Shown here piece after piece: positions 26,076-34,455 of a stretch of DNA of 64,000 nt. This DNA is from Bordetella genomosp. 12 (GTDB taxonomy: Bacteria > Pseudomonadota > Gammaproteobacteria > Burkholderiales > Burkholderiaceae_B). A model generated the notes under the pieces. That model was not told the DNA's origin. It did no database searches and saw only the letters and a program-made list of their open reading frames with translations. Position 1 is the first letter of the stretch. The number at the start of each line of letters is the position of its first letter. The stretch covers positions 868,001 to 932,000 of the forward strand of contig NZ_NEVU01000002.1 of the NCBI RefSeq assembly GCF_002261355.1. The letters run 5' to 3'. The translations under genes were made by a program, and so were the position numbers.

Positions 26076-27292
26076 CAAGATTGTCCATCCAGGCAGGCGT
26101 GTTGGGTCATCAGGGCATCGATGGCGGCCTCGTCGAGACCGGCTTCGCGCAGGAGTTCGCGGCTGTGTTCGCCCAGCCGGGGAGCGGCGCGCCGCAGCGA
26201 CAGCGGCGTGCGCTCGTAGCGCCCCAGCGGGGCGGTGGTACGCAGGCGGCCTTCCGTGGGGTGATCGACCTCCCGCACAAAGCCGGTCTGGCGCAGATGC
26301 GGGTCGGCGATCAGGTCTTCCACGCCATACAGGCGCGAAGCCGGGATGTCGGCGGCTTCCAGGTCGCGCAGCCAACTGGCGCTGTCACGCGTGGCGATGA
26401 TCTGCGCCACGAAGGCGTAGACCGCTTCGATATGGCGTGCGCGCGCCGTGTGGTTGCAGAACCGGGGATCTTCATTGAGCTCGGGCTGGCCGATGAGCGC
26501 AAAGAAGTTGCGCCAGTGCTTGTCGTTATAGATAAGCAGGCAAAGATAGCCGTCGGTGGTGGCGTAGGGGCGGCGATGTGCCGCGAGCAGGCGCGCATAG
26601 CCTGTGGGTCCCAGGGGCGGCTCGAAACTGTGGCCGCCCAGATGATCGCCCAGCACCATATGCGCCATGCCCTCGAACATGGGCACTTCGACCGCCTGGC
26701 CCTGCCCGTCGGCGCGCGCGCGCAGCACACCGGACAGCAGGGCGATGGCCACGTGCAGGCCGACGCTGCGGTCGGCCAGGGTCAGCGGCGCATAGCGCGG
26801 CAGATCCCCGCTTTGCCTGGCGCTCAGATCGGCGATGCCGGTTTGCCCCTGAATGAGGTCGTCGTAGGCAGGCCGGCCCGCATAGGGGCCGGCCTCGCTG
26901 AAGCCGTAGGCGCCGACATACACGAGGCGCGGGTTGCGGGCGGCCACCGCCGCGTAATCCAGCCCCAGGCGCGCCATGGCCTGAGGGCGGATGTTGTAGA
27001 GCAGGGCGTCGCAACTCTCGGCCAGCTTCAGGCAGGCCTGGCGGCCGCTTTCCTGCTTGAGGTCCAGCACGATGGAGCGTTTGTTGCGATTCAGGTGCAG
27101 GTAGAGATGCCCCATGCCGGGATTGCGCATGGGGCCGACGGCGCGCATGTTGTCGCCGGCCGGCGGCTCGACTTTGATGATGTCGGCGCCCAGATCCCCC
27201 AGCACCTGGGTGGCGTAGGGTCCCATGACGACGGAGCTCAGGTCGAGGATGCGCACGCCCGCCAGCGGGCCTGTCAGGGCGGCTTGCGTCAT
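26075..27292 (-). CDS. Class III (CaiB/BaiF) CoA transferase
   Basis: A 405-residue class III CoA transferase that moves CoA from a donor thioester to a carboxylate. Family features: N-terminal GVRILDLSSVVMGPYATQVLGDLGADIIKVE with GADIIKVE, SIVLDLKQ, and PAYDDLIQGQTGI where Asp144 is the expected acyl-carrying residue. Residues after 200 contain the usual LLxxVLRARADGQGQ and a QxFPEL-like ARLRTTAPLG C-terminal domain. The ATG at 27292 overlaps the Bug gene stop as ATGA; an in-frame ATG farther upstream would sit inside that gene. It is coupled to the dehydrogenase gene downstream. Confidence 0.94.
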   Translation of the reverse strand: MTQAALTGPLAGVRILDLSSVVMGPYATQVLGDLGADIIKVEPPAGDNMRAVGPMRNPGMGHLYLHLNRNKRSIVLDLKQESGRQACLKLAESCDALLYNIRPQAMARLGLDYAAVAARNPRLVYVGAYGFSEAGPYAGRPAYDDLIQGQTGIADLSARQSGDLPRYAPLTLADRSVGLHVAIALLSGVLRARADGQGQAVEVPMFEGMAHMVLGDHLGGHSFEPPLGPTGYARLLAAHRRPYATTDGYLCLLIYNDKHWRNFFALIGQPELNEDPRFCNHTARARHIEAVYAFVAQIIATRDSASWLRDLEAADIPASRLYGVEDLIADPHLRQTGFVREVDHPTEGRLRTTAPLGRYERTPLSLRRAAPRLGEHSRELLREAGLDEAAIDALMTQHACLDGQS

Positions 27293-28254
27293 TGGGCTTC
27301 GATGCCGGCGTCGCGGATGAGCTGGCCCCATAGATCGCGCTGCTCTGACACGAAGGCGGCGAACGCCTGCGGCGTGCCGGAGAAGGCATCAAAGCCCAGA
27401 CCGGCCAGCTTCTGTTTGATGGCTGGATCGCGCACGATGTCATTGATGGCGGCGTTCAGGCGTTGCACCACCTCGGGCGGCAAGCCCGCCGGGCCGAAAT
27501 AGCCGTTCCAGGAGTTCAGATCGAAATCCGCCACGCCGGCTTCTTTCATGGAAGGCAGTTGCGGCACGATGGCGCTGCGCTCGGCGGTCGACACCGCCAG
27601 CGCCCGCAACTGGCCTGACTGGACGAAGGGCAGGCCCGAGGCCAGGTCCGTGAACATGAAGTCCACCTGGCCGCCCACCACGTCGGTCATGGCCTGGGGC
27701 GTACCTTTGTAGGGGACATGCAGGATGTCGATGCCCGCGCGCCTGGCCAGCGTGGCGCCGGCCACGATGCCGGTGCTGTTGCCGCTGGCATAAGTCACCT
27801 TGCCCGGATGCTGGCGCGCATAGTCGACCAGTTCCTGCACCGTTTTGTAGGGGCGTTTCGGATTGGCAACCAGAAGGAACGGCAGGTTGCCGCCGCGCGC
27901 GATCGGGGTGAAATCCTTGACCGGGTCGTAGGGCACCTGTTTCATCAGAAAGGGCGCCGCCGAATGCGAGGTATTGGTCGTGACGAACAGCGTGTAGCCA
28001 TCGGGCTTGGCGCGCGCCACGTAATTGGCGGCGATGGTGGCGTTGGCTCCCGGCTTGTTTTCCACCACGATCTGCTGTCCCAGGCGGTTGCCCAGTTCCA
28101 TGGCGAAAATCCGCCCCACCGCATCGGTCCCGGATCCGGCCGGAAAGGGCACCACCAGGGTGATGGGTTTATTGGGATAGTCGGCGGCGGCCGCCGGCTG
28201 AGCCATCGCCGTCGCGGCCAGGCACAGCGCTGCCATTACTCGCGGCAAATTCAT
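27289..28254 (-). CDS. Bug-family (TctC-like) periplasmic binding protein
   Basis: A 321-residue tripartite-tricarboxylate-transporter type solute receptor of the Bug family that is hugely expanded in Bordetella and relatives. It has a Sec signal peptide (about 1-23, cleavage after Ala-Ala-Ala) and the mature N-terminus DYPNKPITLVVPFPAGSGTD, the carboxylate-binding loop, with GQQIVVENKPGANATIAA and later NGYFGPAGLP. No membrane components TctAB are nearby, as is usual for orphan Bug proteins. Its operon position points to a ligand that is the CoA transferase/dehydrogenase substrate. Confidence 0.95.
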   Translation of the reverse strand: MNLPRVMAALCLAATAMAQPAAAADYPNKPITLVVPFPAGSGTDAVGRIFAMELGNRLGQQIVVENKPGANATIAANYVARAKPDGYTLFVTTNTSHSAAPFLMKQVPYDPVKDFTPIARGGNLPFLLVANPKRPYKTVQELVDYARQHPGKVTYASGNSTGIVAGATLARRAGIDILHVPYKGTPQAMTDVVGGQVDFMFTDLASGLPFVQSGQLRALAVSTAERSAIVPQLPSMKEAGVADFDLNSWNGYFGPAGLPPEVVQRLNAAINDIVRDPAIKQKLAGLGFDAFSGTPQAFAAFVSEQRDLWGQLIRDAGIEAQ

Positions 28255-28286
28255 GGAATGTCTCCTTGAGGGGGGCGCGCGTGGCG

Positions 28287-28673
28287 TCAACCGCGGATGA
28301 CGCGGTCGGGGCGCTCTTCGTAGGGCGGGGTGTAGATGACCAGCAACCGGGCGGGCTGCGCGCTGGTGACGGTAAACAGATGGGGGATGTCGGCGGGGAA
28401 GTAACAGCAGTCGCCCGCTTGCATGTCGGCGCTTTCGTCGCCCACCTGGGCGCGGGCCGTGCCCTCGAGCAGATAACAGACCTGCTCGATGCCGGGATGG
28501 GCGTGAGGCAGGGCGCCGCTGCCTTGCTCGATGGTGCCGAGCAAGACTTCGACATGCCGGGAGCCCACCGTCTCGGGGCTGATGAGGCGGCGGTTGGTGG
28601 TGCCGGTGTGGTTGGCAGGGTGGTAGGCGGTGGCGTCGCGTTCGCGTACCAGCCAGGTCGGTTTGCGGTGCAT
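28287..28673 (-). CDS. Cupin-domain protein
   Basis: A 128-residue single-domain cupin. Motif 1 is complete: GSGALPHAHPGIEQVCYLLEG gives His-x-His-x(3-4)-Glu for metal binding (about residues 50-70), and motif 2 GDCCYFPADIPHLF supplies the third His. Such small cupins in catabolic operons may be isomerases, dioxygenase-like enzymes or ligand sensors; the sequence alone does not say which. A good AGGAG lies before ATG 28673. It is the first gene of the operon that continues with the Bug protein 32 bp later. Confidence 0.85.
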   Translation of the reverse strand: MHRKPTWLVRERDATAYHPANHTGTTNRRLISPETVGSRHVEVLLGTIEQGSGALPHAHPGIEQVCYLLEGTARAQVGDESADMQAGDCCYFPADIPHLFTVTSAQPARLLVIYTPPYEERPDRVIRG

Positions 28674-28696
28674 CTTGTCTCCTAAAAATTCTTATT

Positions 28697-28714
28697 TGTG
28701 AAAACAGTTTCACA
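28697..28714. promoter_or_regulatory. Palindromic candidate operator ahead of cupin-Bug-CoA transferase operon
   Basis: TGTGAAA-ACAG-TTTCACA is a perfect inverted repeat with a 4-bp spacer, 24 bp upstream of the cupin ATG, in the most AT-rich part of the intergenic region. A second partly overlapping imperfect palindrome runs on to about 28723 (TTTC...GAAA). Half-sites with TTTC/GAAA are common in IclR-family operators, and the IclR gene at 24167 faces this operon. Confidence 0.5.
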
Positions 28715-28799
28715 TATGAGAAAAATGACGGCAAGCCCTGATGCGGCCTCGCCTCGCCCATTCCCCTGCGCGGGGCCCGGGTAAATACCGAGACGTCCC

Positions 28800-28808
28800 T
28801 GCTAAAAT
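28800..28808 (+). promoter_or_regulatory. Extended -10 promoter of folC
   Basis: TGCTAAAAT contains a TGn extension and a 5/6 -10 hexamer (TAAAAT). The start of transcription would be near 28815, which leaves a short leader and favours the folC ATG at 28836. Confidence 0.45.
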
Positions 28809-28835
28809 GACGGCTGTCTTACTCATGTGTCCGCC

Positions 28836-30140
28836 ATGCCTCCCCGTCCCGACGCCACAGCCGGCCTTGCCGACTGGCTGCACTACCTAGAGTCCCTGCA
28901 CGCCAAGACCATCGATCTCGGGCTGGAGCGCGTCAAGGCCGTCGCCGAGCGCCTCGCGCTGCGTCTGGACGCCGTGACGTTCACGGTGGGCGGCACCAAT
29001 GGCAAAGGCTCGACCTGTGCCATGCTCGAAGCGATTCTGCTGTCGGCCGGCTACCGCGTCGGCCTGTACACCTCACCGCATCTCATCGACTTCAATGAGC
29101 GGGCGCGGGTCAATGGCGAAATCGCTTCCGACGCGGCGCTCATCGAGCAGTTCCAGGCGGTCGAAGACGCCCGGGGCGAAACCAGCCTGACCTATTTCGA
29201 GTTCACCACGCTGGCCATCTTGCGGATGTTTTCGCAGGCGCGCCTGGATGCCGTCGTGCTCGAGGTCGGTCTGGGCGGCCGGCTCGATGCGGTCAACATC
29301 ATCGATGCGGATGTGGCCATCGTGACCAGCGTGGATCTGGATCACATGGACTACCTGGGCGACACCCGCGAGAAAATCGGCTTCGAAAAGGCGCATATCT
29401 ACCGCGCGGGCCGGCCCGCCATTTGCAGCGATCCCGTGCCGCCGCAAAGCCTGCTGGATCACGCGGCCGCCATCGGCGCCGATCTTTGGCTGTTCGGGCG
29501 GGATTTCAATTACTCCGGCGATCGCCAGCAATGGGCCTACGGCGGGCGTGATGTACGCCGCAGCTCCTTGGGGTATCCGGCGCTGCGCGGGGCCAACCAG
29601 TTGCTCAATGCCTCGGCGGCCTTGGCCGCGCTGGAAACCGTGCGCATGCGCCTGCCGGTGCCGCAGCAAGCCGTGCGCCTGGGCCTGCTGCAAGCTAACT
29701 TGCCGGGGCGCTTTCAGATACTGCCCGGCCAGCCCACCGTCATCCTGGATGTTGCGCACAATCCGCATGCTGCGGCCGTGCTGGCGCAAAACCTCGACAA
29801 CATGGGTTTCCATCCCTACACGCACGCCGTCTTCGGCATGCTCAGCGACAAGGATCTGCCGGGCGTCATCGCCAAGCTGGGCAGCCGTGTCGATCACTGG
29901 TATTGCGCCGGTCTGCCGGGCGCGCGCGGCAGCGACGGCGCCACGCTGGCTGGGCAGGTGCGGCAGGCGCTCCCGCCTTCGCCCGCGGGCGCCGAAGCGC
30001 CAACCGTAACCGCCTATGACGACCCGGCACAAGCCTATGCCGCTGCGCGCGAAAAGGCAGGTGAGGGTGATAGAATCGTCGTGTTTGGGTCCTTCCTCAC
30101 GGTTGCCGGCGTTTTGCAGGCATTGGGCCGCAAGGTATAG
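28836..30140 (+). CDS. folC: Dihydrofolate synthase / folylpolyglutamate synthase
   Basis: FolC joins glutamate to dihydropteroate and to folates in the cytosol. The 434-residue protein has the Mur-ligase-type P-loop GGTNGKGST (about 52-60) and a DxDHMDYLG motif, LGGRLDAVNI and the NPHAAAVLAQ region of the C-terminal Rossmann domain. ATG 28836 is chosen; a GTG nine bases upstream is also in frame. The next gene is dedD, 118 bp downstream, then cvpA and purF, a conserved housekeeping order. Confidence 0.95.
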   Translation: MPPRPDATAGLADWLHYLESLHAKTIDLGLERVKAVAERLALRLDAVTFTVGGTNGKGSTCAMLEAILLSAGYRVGLYTSPHLIDFNERARVNGEIASDAALIEQFQAVEDARGETSLTYFEFTTLAILRMFSQARLDAVVLEVGLGGRLDAVNIIDADVAIVTSVDLDHMDYLGDTREKIGFEKAHIYRAGRPAICSDPVPPQSLLDHAAAIGADLWLFGRDFNYSGDRQQWAYGGRDVRRSSLGYPALRGANQLLNASAALAALETVRMRLPVPQQAVRLGLLQANLPGRFQILPGQPTVILDVAHNPHAAAVLAQNLDNMGFHPYTHAVFGMLSDKDLPGVIAKLGSRVDHWYCAGLPGARGSDGATLAGQVRQALPPSPAGAEAPTVTAYDDPAQAYAAAREKAGEGDRIVVFGSFLTVAGVLQALGRKV

Positions 30141-30258
30141 ACAACGCAACGGCCATGCCGCGCTCCGGTCACCCTGTGCGTAGGCCTTTCGCCAGCAACC
30201 GCGGGCAAGTGCGCAGCGGGAGGGTTCCCGCCGTGCCGGCCGCCAGGATGTGAGTTCC

Positions 30259-31086
30259 ATGGGTTTGTTCACACGCAAAGATTCCGCCTCTGAATCCTCG
30301 CCCTCCCGGCCGCGTCCGTCGGTCTCCAGCGAGGCCCAGGCGGCCGAGTTGCGCGGCCGTGCCCGCCGCCGCCTGGCCGGTGCCATCGCGCTGGTGCTGG
30401 CCGCGGTCATCGTCCTGCCCATGATGCTCGATTCCGAGCCGGTGCCGGTGTCCGATGACATCCCGGTGCGCATTCCCGATCGCAACAGTCCCTATCAGCC
30501 CAACGTATCCGAGCCGGTCGCCGTGCCTCAGGCTCCCGCGCAGCCGCCGGCCGATGCCGGGCAGGCGCCGGCCACGCCGCCGGATGTCGCCGCCGCGCAA
30601 ACACCGGGCGCGCATGGGGTGCCGCCCGCAGGTGCGCCGCAGGCCAACGCCGTGCCGCCGCCGCTGGCTGCCACCACGCAGCCGCCGCGCCCGCAAGAGG
30701 CTCCCAAGCCGGCCGATAAACCGGCGCCGGCCAAACCTGCTGACAAGCCCAAGGCCGATAACCGTTCGGATGACGGCGCGCGCGCGCTCGCCCTGCTGGA
30801 AGGCCGCACGCCCGCGGCAGCGGCCAAACCGGCCGCCAAGCCGGCCGCCAATGGCAATTTCGTGCTCCAGGTGGCCTCTTACACCACGCAGTCCGATGCG
30901 CAGGAGCGGCGCGGCAAGCTGCACCAGGCGGGCGTGACCAACGCCTTCGTCGAACAGGCCAACATCAATGGCAAGCAGCAATACCGTTTGCGCGTCGGGC
31001 CTTTCCCTTCGCGTGAAGCGGCCCAGGCGGCCCAGGCGCGTCTGCGTACCCTGGGTTATGACAACGGCTTCATTGCTGCCCAGTGA
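30259..31086 (+). CDS. dedD: SPOR-domain cell-division protein, DedD-like
   Basis: A 275-residue bitopic inner-membrane protein: basic N-terminal cytoplasmic part, TM about 37-56, a long Pro/Ala/Lys-rich periplasmic linker, and a C-terminal SPOR domain (about 197-273) with NFVLQVASYTTQSDAQERR and YRLRVGPFPSREAAQAAQ. SPOR domains bind denuded peptidoglycan at the division septum. ATG 30259 is preferred over GTG 30250. It overlaps the start of cvpA by 4 bp. The assignment as DedD rests on position after folC and this domain layout. Confidence 0.88.
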   Translation: MGLFTRKDSASESSPSRPRPSVSSEAQAAELRGRARRRLAGAIALVLAAVIVLPMMLDSEPVPVSDDIPVRIPDRNSPYQPNVSEPVAVPQAPAQPPADAGQAPATPPDVAAAQTPGAHGVPPAGAPQANAVPPPLAATTQPPRPQEAPKPADKPAPAKPADKPKADNRSDDGARALALLEGRTPAAAAKPAAKPAANGNFVLQVASYTTQSDAQERRGKLHQAGVTNAFVEQANINGKQQYRLRVGPFPSREAAQAAQARLRTLGYDNGFIAAQ

Positions 31087-31571
31087 CTGGCTTCGACTTC
31101 GTCGTCATGACGATTCTTGCCGTCTCCGGCATCCTGGGTCTGGTGCGCGGCCTGCTGAAAGAAATGCTATCGCTGGTGGCTTATCTGCTGGCCTTCGCGG
31201 CGGCGATCTGGTGGGGCCCCACGGTCTACACCTGGCTGCAGCCTTATATCGAAACCAGTGTGCTGCGCATGGGGGTCTCCTACGCAGCGGTCTTCATCAT
31301 CGTGTTGCTGGCCGTGGGGCTGGTCAACATGACGCTCAGCGCGTTGATCCGCAGTACCGGCCTGTCGCCGGCGGATCATGGACTGGGGGCGGTGTTCGGG
31401 CTGGCGCGGGGGCTGCTGATCATCGTCGTGCTGGTGGCGCTGGCAGGCTACACCCCGCTGCCCGAAGAAGTCTGGTGGAAAGACGCGATGTTTTCGCATT
31501 CGGCCACCGAAGCCGTCAGGCAGCTCAAGGCGGCCTTGCCGCCGTCGCTGGCAACCTGGCTGCCGTACTGA
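31083..31571 (+). CDS. cvpA: CvpA family membrane protein
   Basis: A 162-residue protein with four predicted membrane helices and the family N-terminus FDFVVMTILAVSGILGLVRGLLKE. CvpA is needed for colicin V production and envelope stress resistance in E. coli. The start codon is GTG overlapping the dedD stop (31083-31086), so it is translationally coupled. purF follows 43 bp downstream, the canonical cvpA-purF pair. Confidence 0.93.
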   Translation: MTGFDFVVMTILAVSGILGLVRGLLKEMLSLVAYLLAFAAAIWWGPTVYTWLQPYIETSVLRMGVSYAAVFIIVLLAVGLVNMTLSALIRSTGLSPADHGLGAVFGLARGLLIIVVLVALAGYTPLPEEVWWKDAMFSHSATEAVRQLKAALPPSLATWLPY

Positions 31572-31614
31572 ATTACTGATTGTTTTACCGTTTTATATCT
31601 ATTAGGAACTCACC

Positions 31615-33135
31615 ATGTGTGGAATCGTCGGGGTCATCGGGCGCGGGCCGGTCAACCAGCTGCTCTATGACAGCCTGCTGTTGTTGCAGCATCGCGGCCA
31701 GGACGCCGCGGGCATCGCAACGATGCACGGCAATCACTTCAATATGTACAAGGCCCACGGCCTTGTGCGCGACGTCTTCCGCACGCGCAACATGCGGGCG
31801 CTGCCCGGCACCAGCGGGGTCGGCCAGGTGCGTTACCCGACCGCCGGCTCCAGCGCCAGCGAAGAAGAGGCACAGCCGTTCTACGTGAACGCGCCCTTTG
31901 GCATCATGTTCGCGCACAACGGCAACCTGACCAATTGGCGCGAGCTGCGCGAGTCGCTCTATCGGGTCGACCGCCGCCACATCAATACCAACTCGGACTC
32001 CGAGGTGCTGCTCAATGTGCTGGCGCACGAGCTGCAGTCGGCCGCCAGCGGCGTGTCGCTGGACGATGACGCGATTTTCCGCGCCGTCTCGGCGCTGCAT
32101 CGCCGCGTGCGCGGCGCTTATGCCGTCGTGGCCCAGATCTCGGGTTACGGCCTGCTGGCCTTCCGCGACCCGCATGGCATCCGTCCGCTCTGTATCGGCC
32201 GTCAGGAAACCGATGAGGGCGTGGAGTGGATGGTCGCCTCCGAATCCGTCGCGCTCGAAGGCAGCGGCTTTAGTTTCGTGCGCGATGTGCAGCCGGGCGA
32301 AGCCGTGTTCATCGACCTCGATGGCCGTCTGGCCAGCCGCCAGTGCGCCGAGAACGCCGAACTCGTGCCCTGCATTTTCGAGTATGTCTACTTCGCGCGG
32401 CCCGACTCGATGATAGACGGCGTGTCGGTCTACGACGCCCGCCTGCGTATGGGCGAGTATCTGGCCGACAAGGTGGCGCGCAATATGCGTCTGGGCGATA
32501 TCGACGTGGTCATGCCTATCCCGGACTCGTCGCGTCCGGCGGCCATGCAACTGGCCGCTCGCCTCAATCTCGATTACCGCGAAGGCCTGATCAAGAACCG
32601 TTACGTCGGCCGTACCTTCATCATGCCGGGCCAGGCCGTGCGGCGTAAATCCGTGCGCCAGAAGCTCAATGCCATCGGCATGGAGTTCAAGGGCAAGAAC
32701 GTGCTGCTGGTCGATGACTCCATTGTTCGCGGCACGACCAGCCGCGAAATCGTCGACATGGCGCGCGCCGCCGGGGCCAACAAGGTGTATTTCGCCTCTG
32801 CCGCGCCTCCGGTGCGTTTCCCCAATGTCTACGGCATCGACATGCCCACGCAGAAAGAACTCATCGCCACCGGCCGCAGCGACGATGAGATCGCGCGCGC
32901 AATCGGCGCCGATTCCTTGATCTACCAGGATCTGCACGACATGCAGCAGTCCGTGCGCGATATCAATCCCGCGCTCAAGCGCTTCGAGGCATCCTGCTTT
33001 GACGGCGAGTACATCACCGGCGACATTACGGCCGAGTACCTGGCCCGTCTGGGTCAGTCGCGTGATTCTTCGGCGGGCGAAGAGCTGGCTGGCGGCTTGC
33101 AGTTCAACATGGGTTACGCGGCCAACGACGTTTGA
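31615..33135 (+). CDS. purF: Amidophosphoribosyltransferase
   Basis: PurF makes 5-phosphoribosylamine from PRPP and glutamine, the first step of purine synthesis. The protein (506 residues, normal) begins Met-Cys-Gly-Ile-Val-Gly, so Cys2 becomes the N-terminal nucleophile after Met removal. The PRPP-binding signature [16 protein letters not shown] is at 363-378. A T-rich, AT-rich 43-bp leader separates it from cvpA. A strong terminator follows. Confidence 0.98.
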   Translation: MCGIVGVIGRGPVNQLLYDSLLLLQHRGQDAAGIATMHGNHFNMYKAHGLVRDVFRTRNMRALPGTSGVGQVRYPTAGSSASEEEAQPFYVNAPFGIMFAHNGNLTNWRELRESLYRVDRRHINTNSDSEVLLNVLAHELQSAASGVSLDDDAIFRAVSALHRRVRGAYAVVAQISGYGLLAFRDPHGIRPLCIGRQETDEGVEWMVASESVALEGSGFSFVRDVQPGEAVFIDLDGRLASRQCAENAELVPCIFEYVYFARPDSMIDGVSVYDARLRMGEYLADKVARNMRLGDIDVVMPIPDSSRPAAMQLAARLNLDYREGLIKNRYVGRTFIMPGQAVRRKSVRQKLNAIGMEFKGKNVLLVDDSIVRGTTSREIVDMARAAGANKVYFASAAPPVRFPNVYGIDMPTQKELIATGRSDDEIARAIGADSLIYQDLHDMQQSVRDINPALKRFEASCFDGEYITGDITAEYLARLGQSRDSSAGEELAGGLQFNMGYAANDV

Positions 33136-33156
33136 GGCGTCAGGCAGTGCGCATGC

Positions 33157-33185
33157 AAAAAGGCGGCCATCTGGCCGCCTTTTTC
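33157..33185 (+). terminator. Intrinsic terminator of the folC-purF operon
   Basis: AGGCGGCCA and TGGCCGCCT form a perfect 9-bp stem with a very short loop, flanked by A-run and T-run, 21 bp after the purF stop. The symmetric A/T flanks could also stop dsbB transcripts from the opposite side. Confidence 0.92.
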
Positions 33186-33201
33186 GTGGCTTGCGCTTGG
33201 G

Positions 33202-33681
33202 TCAGGCGCGGCGGCGTACGGTGGCCGCGGCCATGAAGAACAGCACTACGAACAGGGCCAGGCTCCAGATGGCGTACTCGATGCCCAGCAGGCTCACCAT
33301 GGCATCCATGCAGGTGGCGTAGATGCCAAAGACCGAGGGCAGCGCGCCATCAAGTCCGGTTGCGCTCATGAAGCGGTCGGCAAACGTCTGGTCGCAGGAC
33401 AGCATCTTGGCCGCCACACTGTATTGATACCAGGCTGCCGCCACGCCGCAGGCGGCAAGCACCGTGCACAGCAGACCGCCCAGGCGCGCGGCCAGCGGCG
33501 GGGCGTAGGCAGCCACCAGCGCAATCAGGCCGATGCACAGGTAGATCAGGCGCTGCATCACGCACCAGGCGCAGGGTGCCATGTCAAAAGCGTATTGTGA
33601 AAGCAAAGCCAGTCCGATCGCGCCGAAGCTGAGCAGGGCGATCAGCAGCAACAGGCGTCGGCGAGCGTTGGGGGCGTTCAT
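33202..33681 (-). CDS. dsbB: Disulfide bond formation protein DsbB
   Basis: A 159-residue four-helix membrane quinone reductase that reoxidises DsbA. Both essential cysteine pairs are present: Cys37-x-x-Cys40 in APCAWCVMQR and Cys96/Cys124 in the second periplasmic loop. The TM helices fall at about 10-28, 42-60, 66-84 and 125-150. It lies 12 bp after marC, perhaps co-transcribed. Confidence 0.94.
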   Translation of the reverse strand: MNAPNARRRLLLLIALLSFGAIGLALLSQYAFDMAPCAWCVMQRLIYLCIGLIALVAAYAPPLAARLGGLLCTVLAACGVAAAWYQYSVAAKMLSCDQTFADRFMSATGLDGALPSVFGIYATCMDAMVSLLGIEYAIWSLALFVVLFFMAAATVRRRA

Positions 33682-33693
33682 AAGGGATCCATC

Positions 33694-34407
33694 CTATGGT
33701 GTGGGTGCGGGTATGGCCAGCGCGGATTGGGCAAGCATGGCAAGCAGAAGTTCACGTGCGCCATCCCAAAAAATCTGCACGCCCAGGCAAAGCATGATGA
33801 AGGCCGACATGCGCATGAAGACGGCGGTGCCGTTTTCGCCCAGCCGGTGCAGAATCTGCGCGGCAAAGCGCAGGCAGATATAAAGCGTGAGCGAGACCAC
33901 CATCACGCCGGGCAGCGAGCCCCCCAGCCGCAGCAGACTGACCAGCCGGTCGTCGTCGCTGAGCGAAGCGCCCACGGTGATGGCTGCGGCGATCGAGCCA
34001 GGGCCGCAGGTGATCGGGAAGGTCAGGGGATAGAAGGCGCGAGCTTGGGCCGTTTCATTGGTGAACGGCTCGGCCATGCGAGCTACCCGGCTGGTGTCGC
34101 CATCGGCCGAATTGACCAGGCGCCAGGCGCTGTAAATGACCAGGATGCCGCCGCCCACACGCACGATGGCCAACGAAATGCCAAAAAAACTCAGCACCAC
34201 GTTGCCCGCCACCATGGCCACGATCAGCATGGCGGCCACGTTGACGGCCACCCGCTTGGCCAGCGCGCTGCGGGTGGCGTTGGAGGCGCCGGTGGTCATC
34301 GTCCAGAAAATCGGGGCGATGGCGGGAGGATTCAGAAAGGGCAGCAGGGTCGCCACCGCGAACAGAAAGCTGCGGCCCAGGATCAAGGCATATTCGGTGT
34401 ACGCCAT
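33694..34407 (-). CDS. MarC-family integral membrane protein
   Basis: A 237-residue hydrophobic protein with about six transmembrane helices and the MarC/UPF0056 features FLFAVATLLPFLNPPAIAPIF and FPITCGPGSIAAAITVGA (about 20-40 and 128-145). The biochemical function of this family is not established despite the multiple-antibiotic-resistance name. A -10 box lies about 27 bp upstream. dsbB follows. Confidence 0.9.
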   Translation of the reverse strand: MAYTEYALILGRSFLFAVATLLPFLNPPAIAPIFWTMTTGASNATRSALAKRVAVNVAAMLIVAMVAGNVVLSFFGISLAIVRVGGGILVIYSAWRLVNSADGDTSRVARMAEPFTNETAQARAFYPLTFPITCGPGSIAAAITVGASLSDDDRLVSLLRLGGSLPGVMVVSLTLYICLRFAAQILHRLGENGTAVFMRMSAFIMLCLGVQIFWDGARELLLAMLAQSALAIPAPTP

Positions 34408-34433
34408 ACGCTAAACGGCTGTTAAAAAAGCCG

Positions 34434-34439
34434 ATTGTA
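34434..34439 (-). promoter_or_regulatory. Candidate -10 box of marC
   Basis: Minus-strand TACAAT (ATTGTA on the plus strand) lies about 27 bp before the marC ATG; the same TACAATCGG string occurs ahead of the nfeD-like gene. No clear -35 was recognised. Confidence 0.35.
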
Positions 34440-34455
34440 TGCGGTTTGTCACCGA

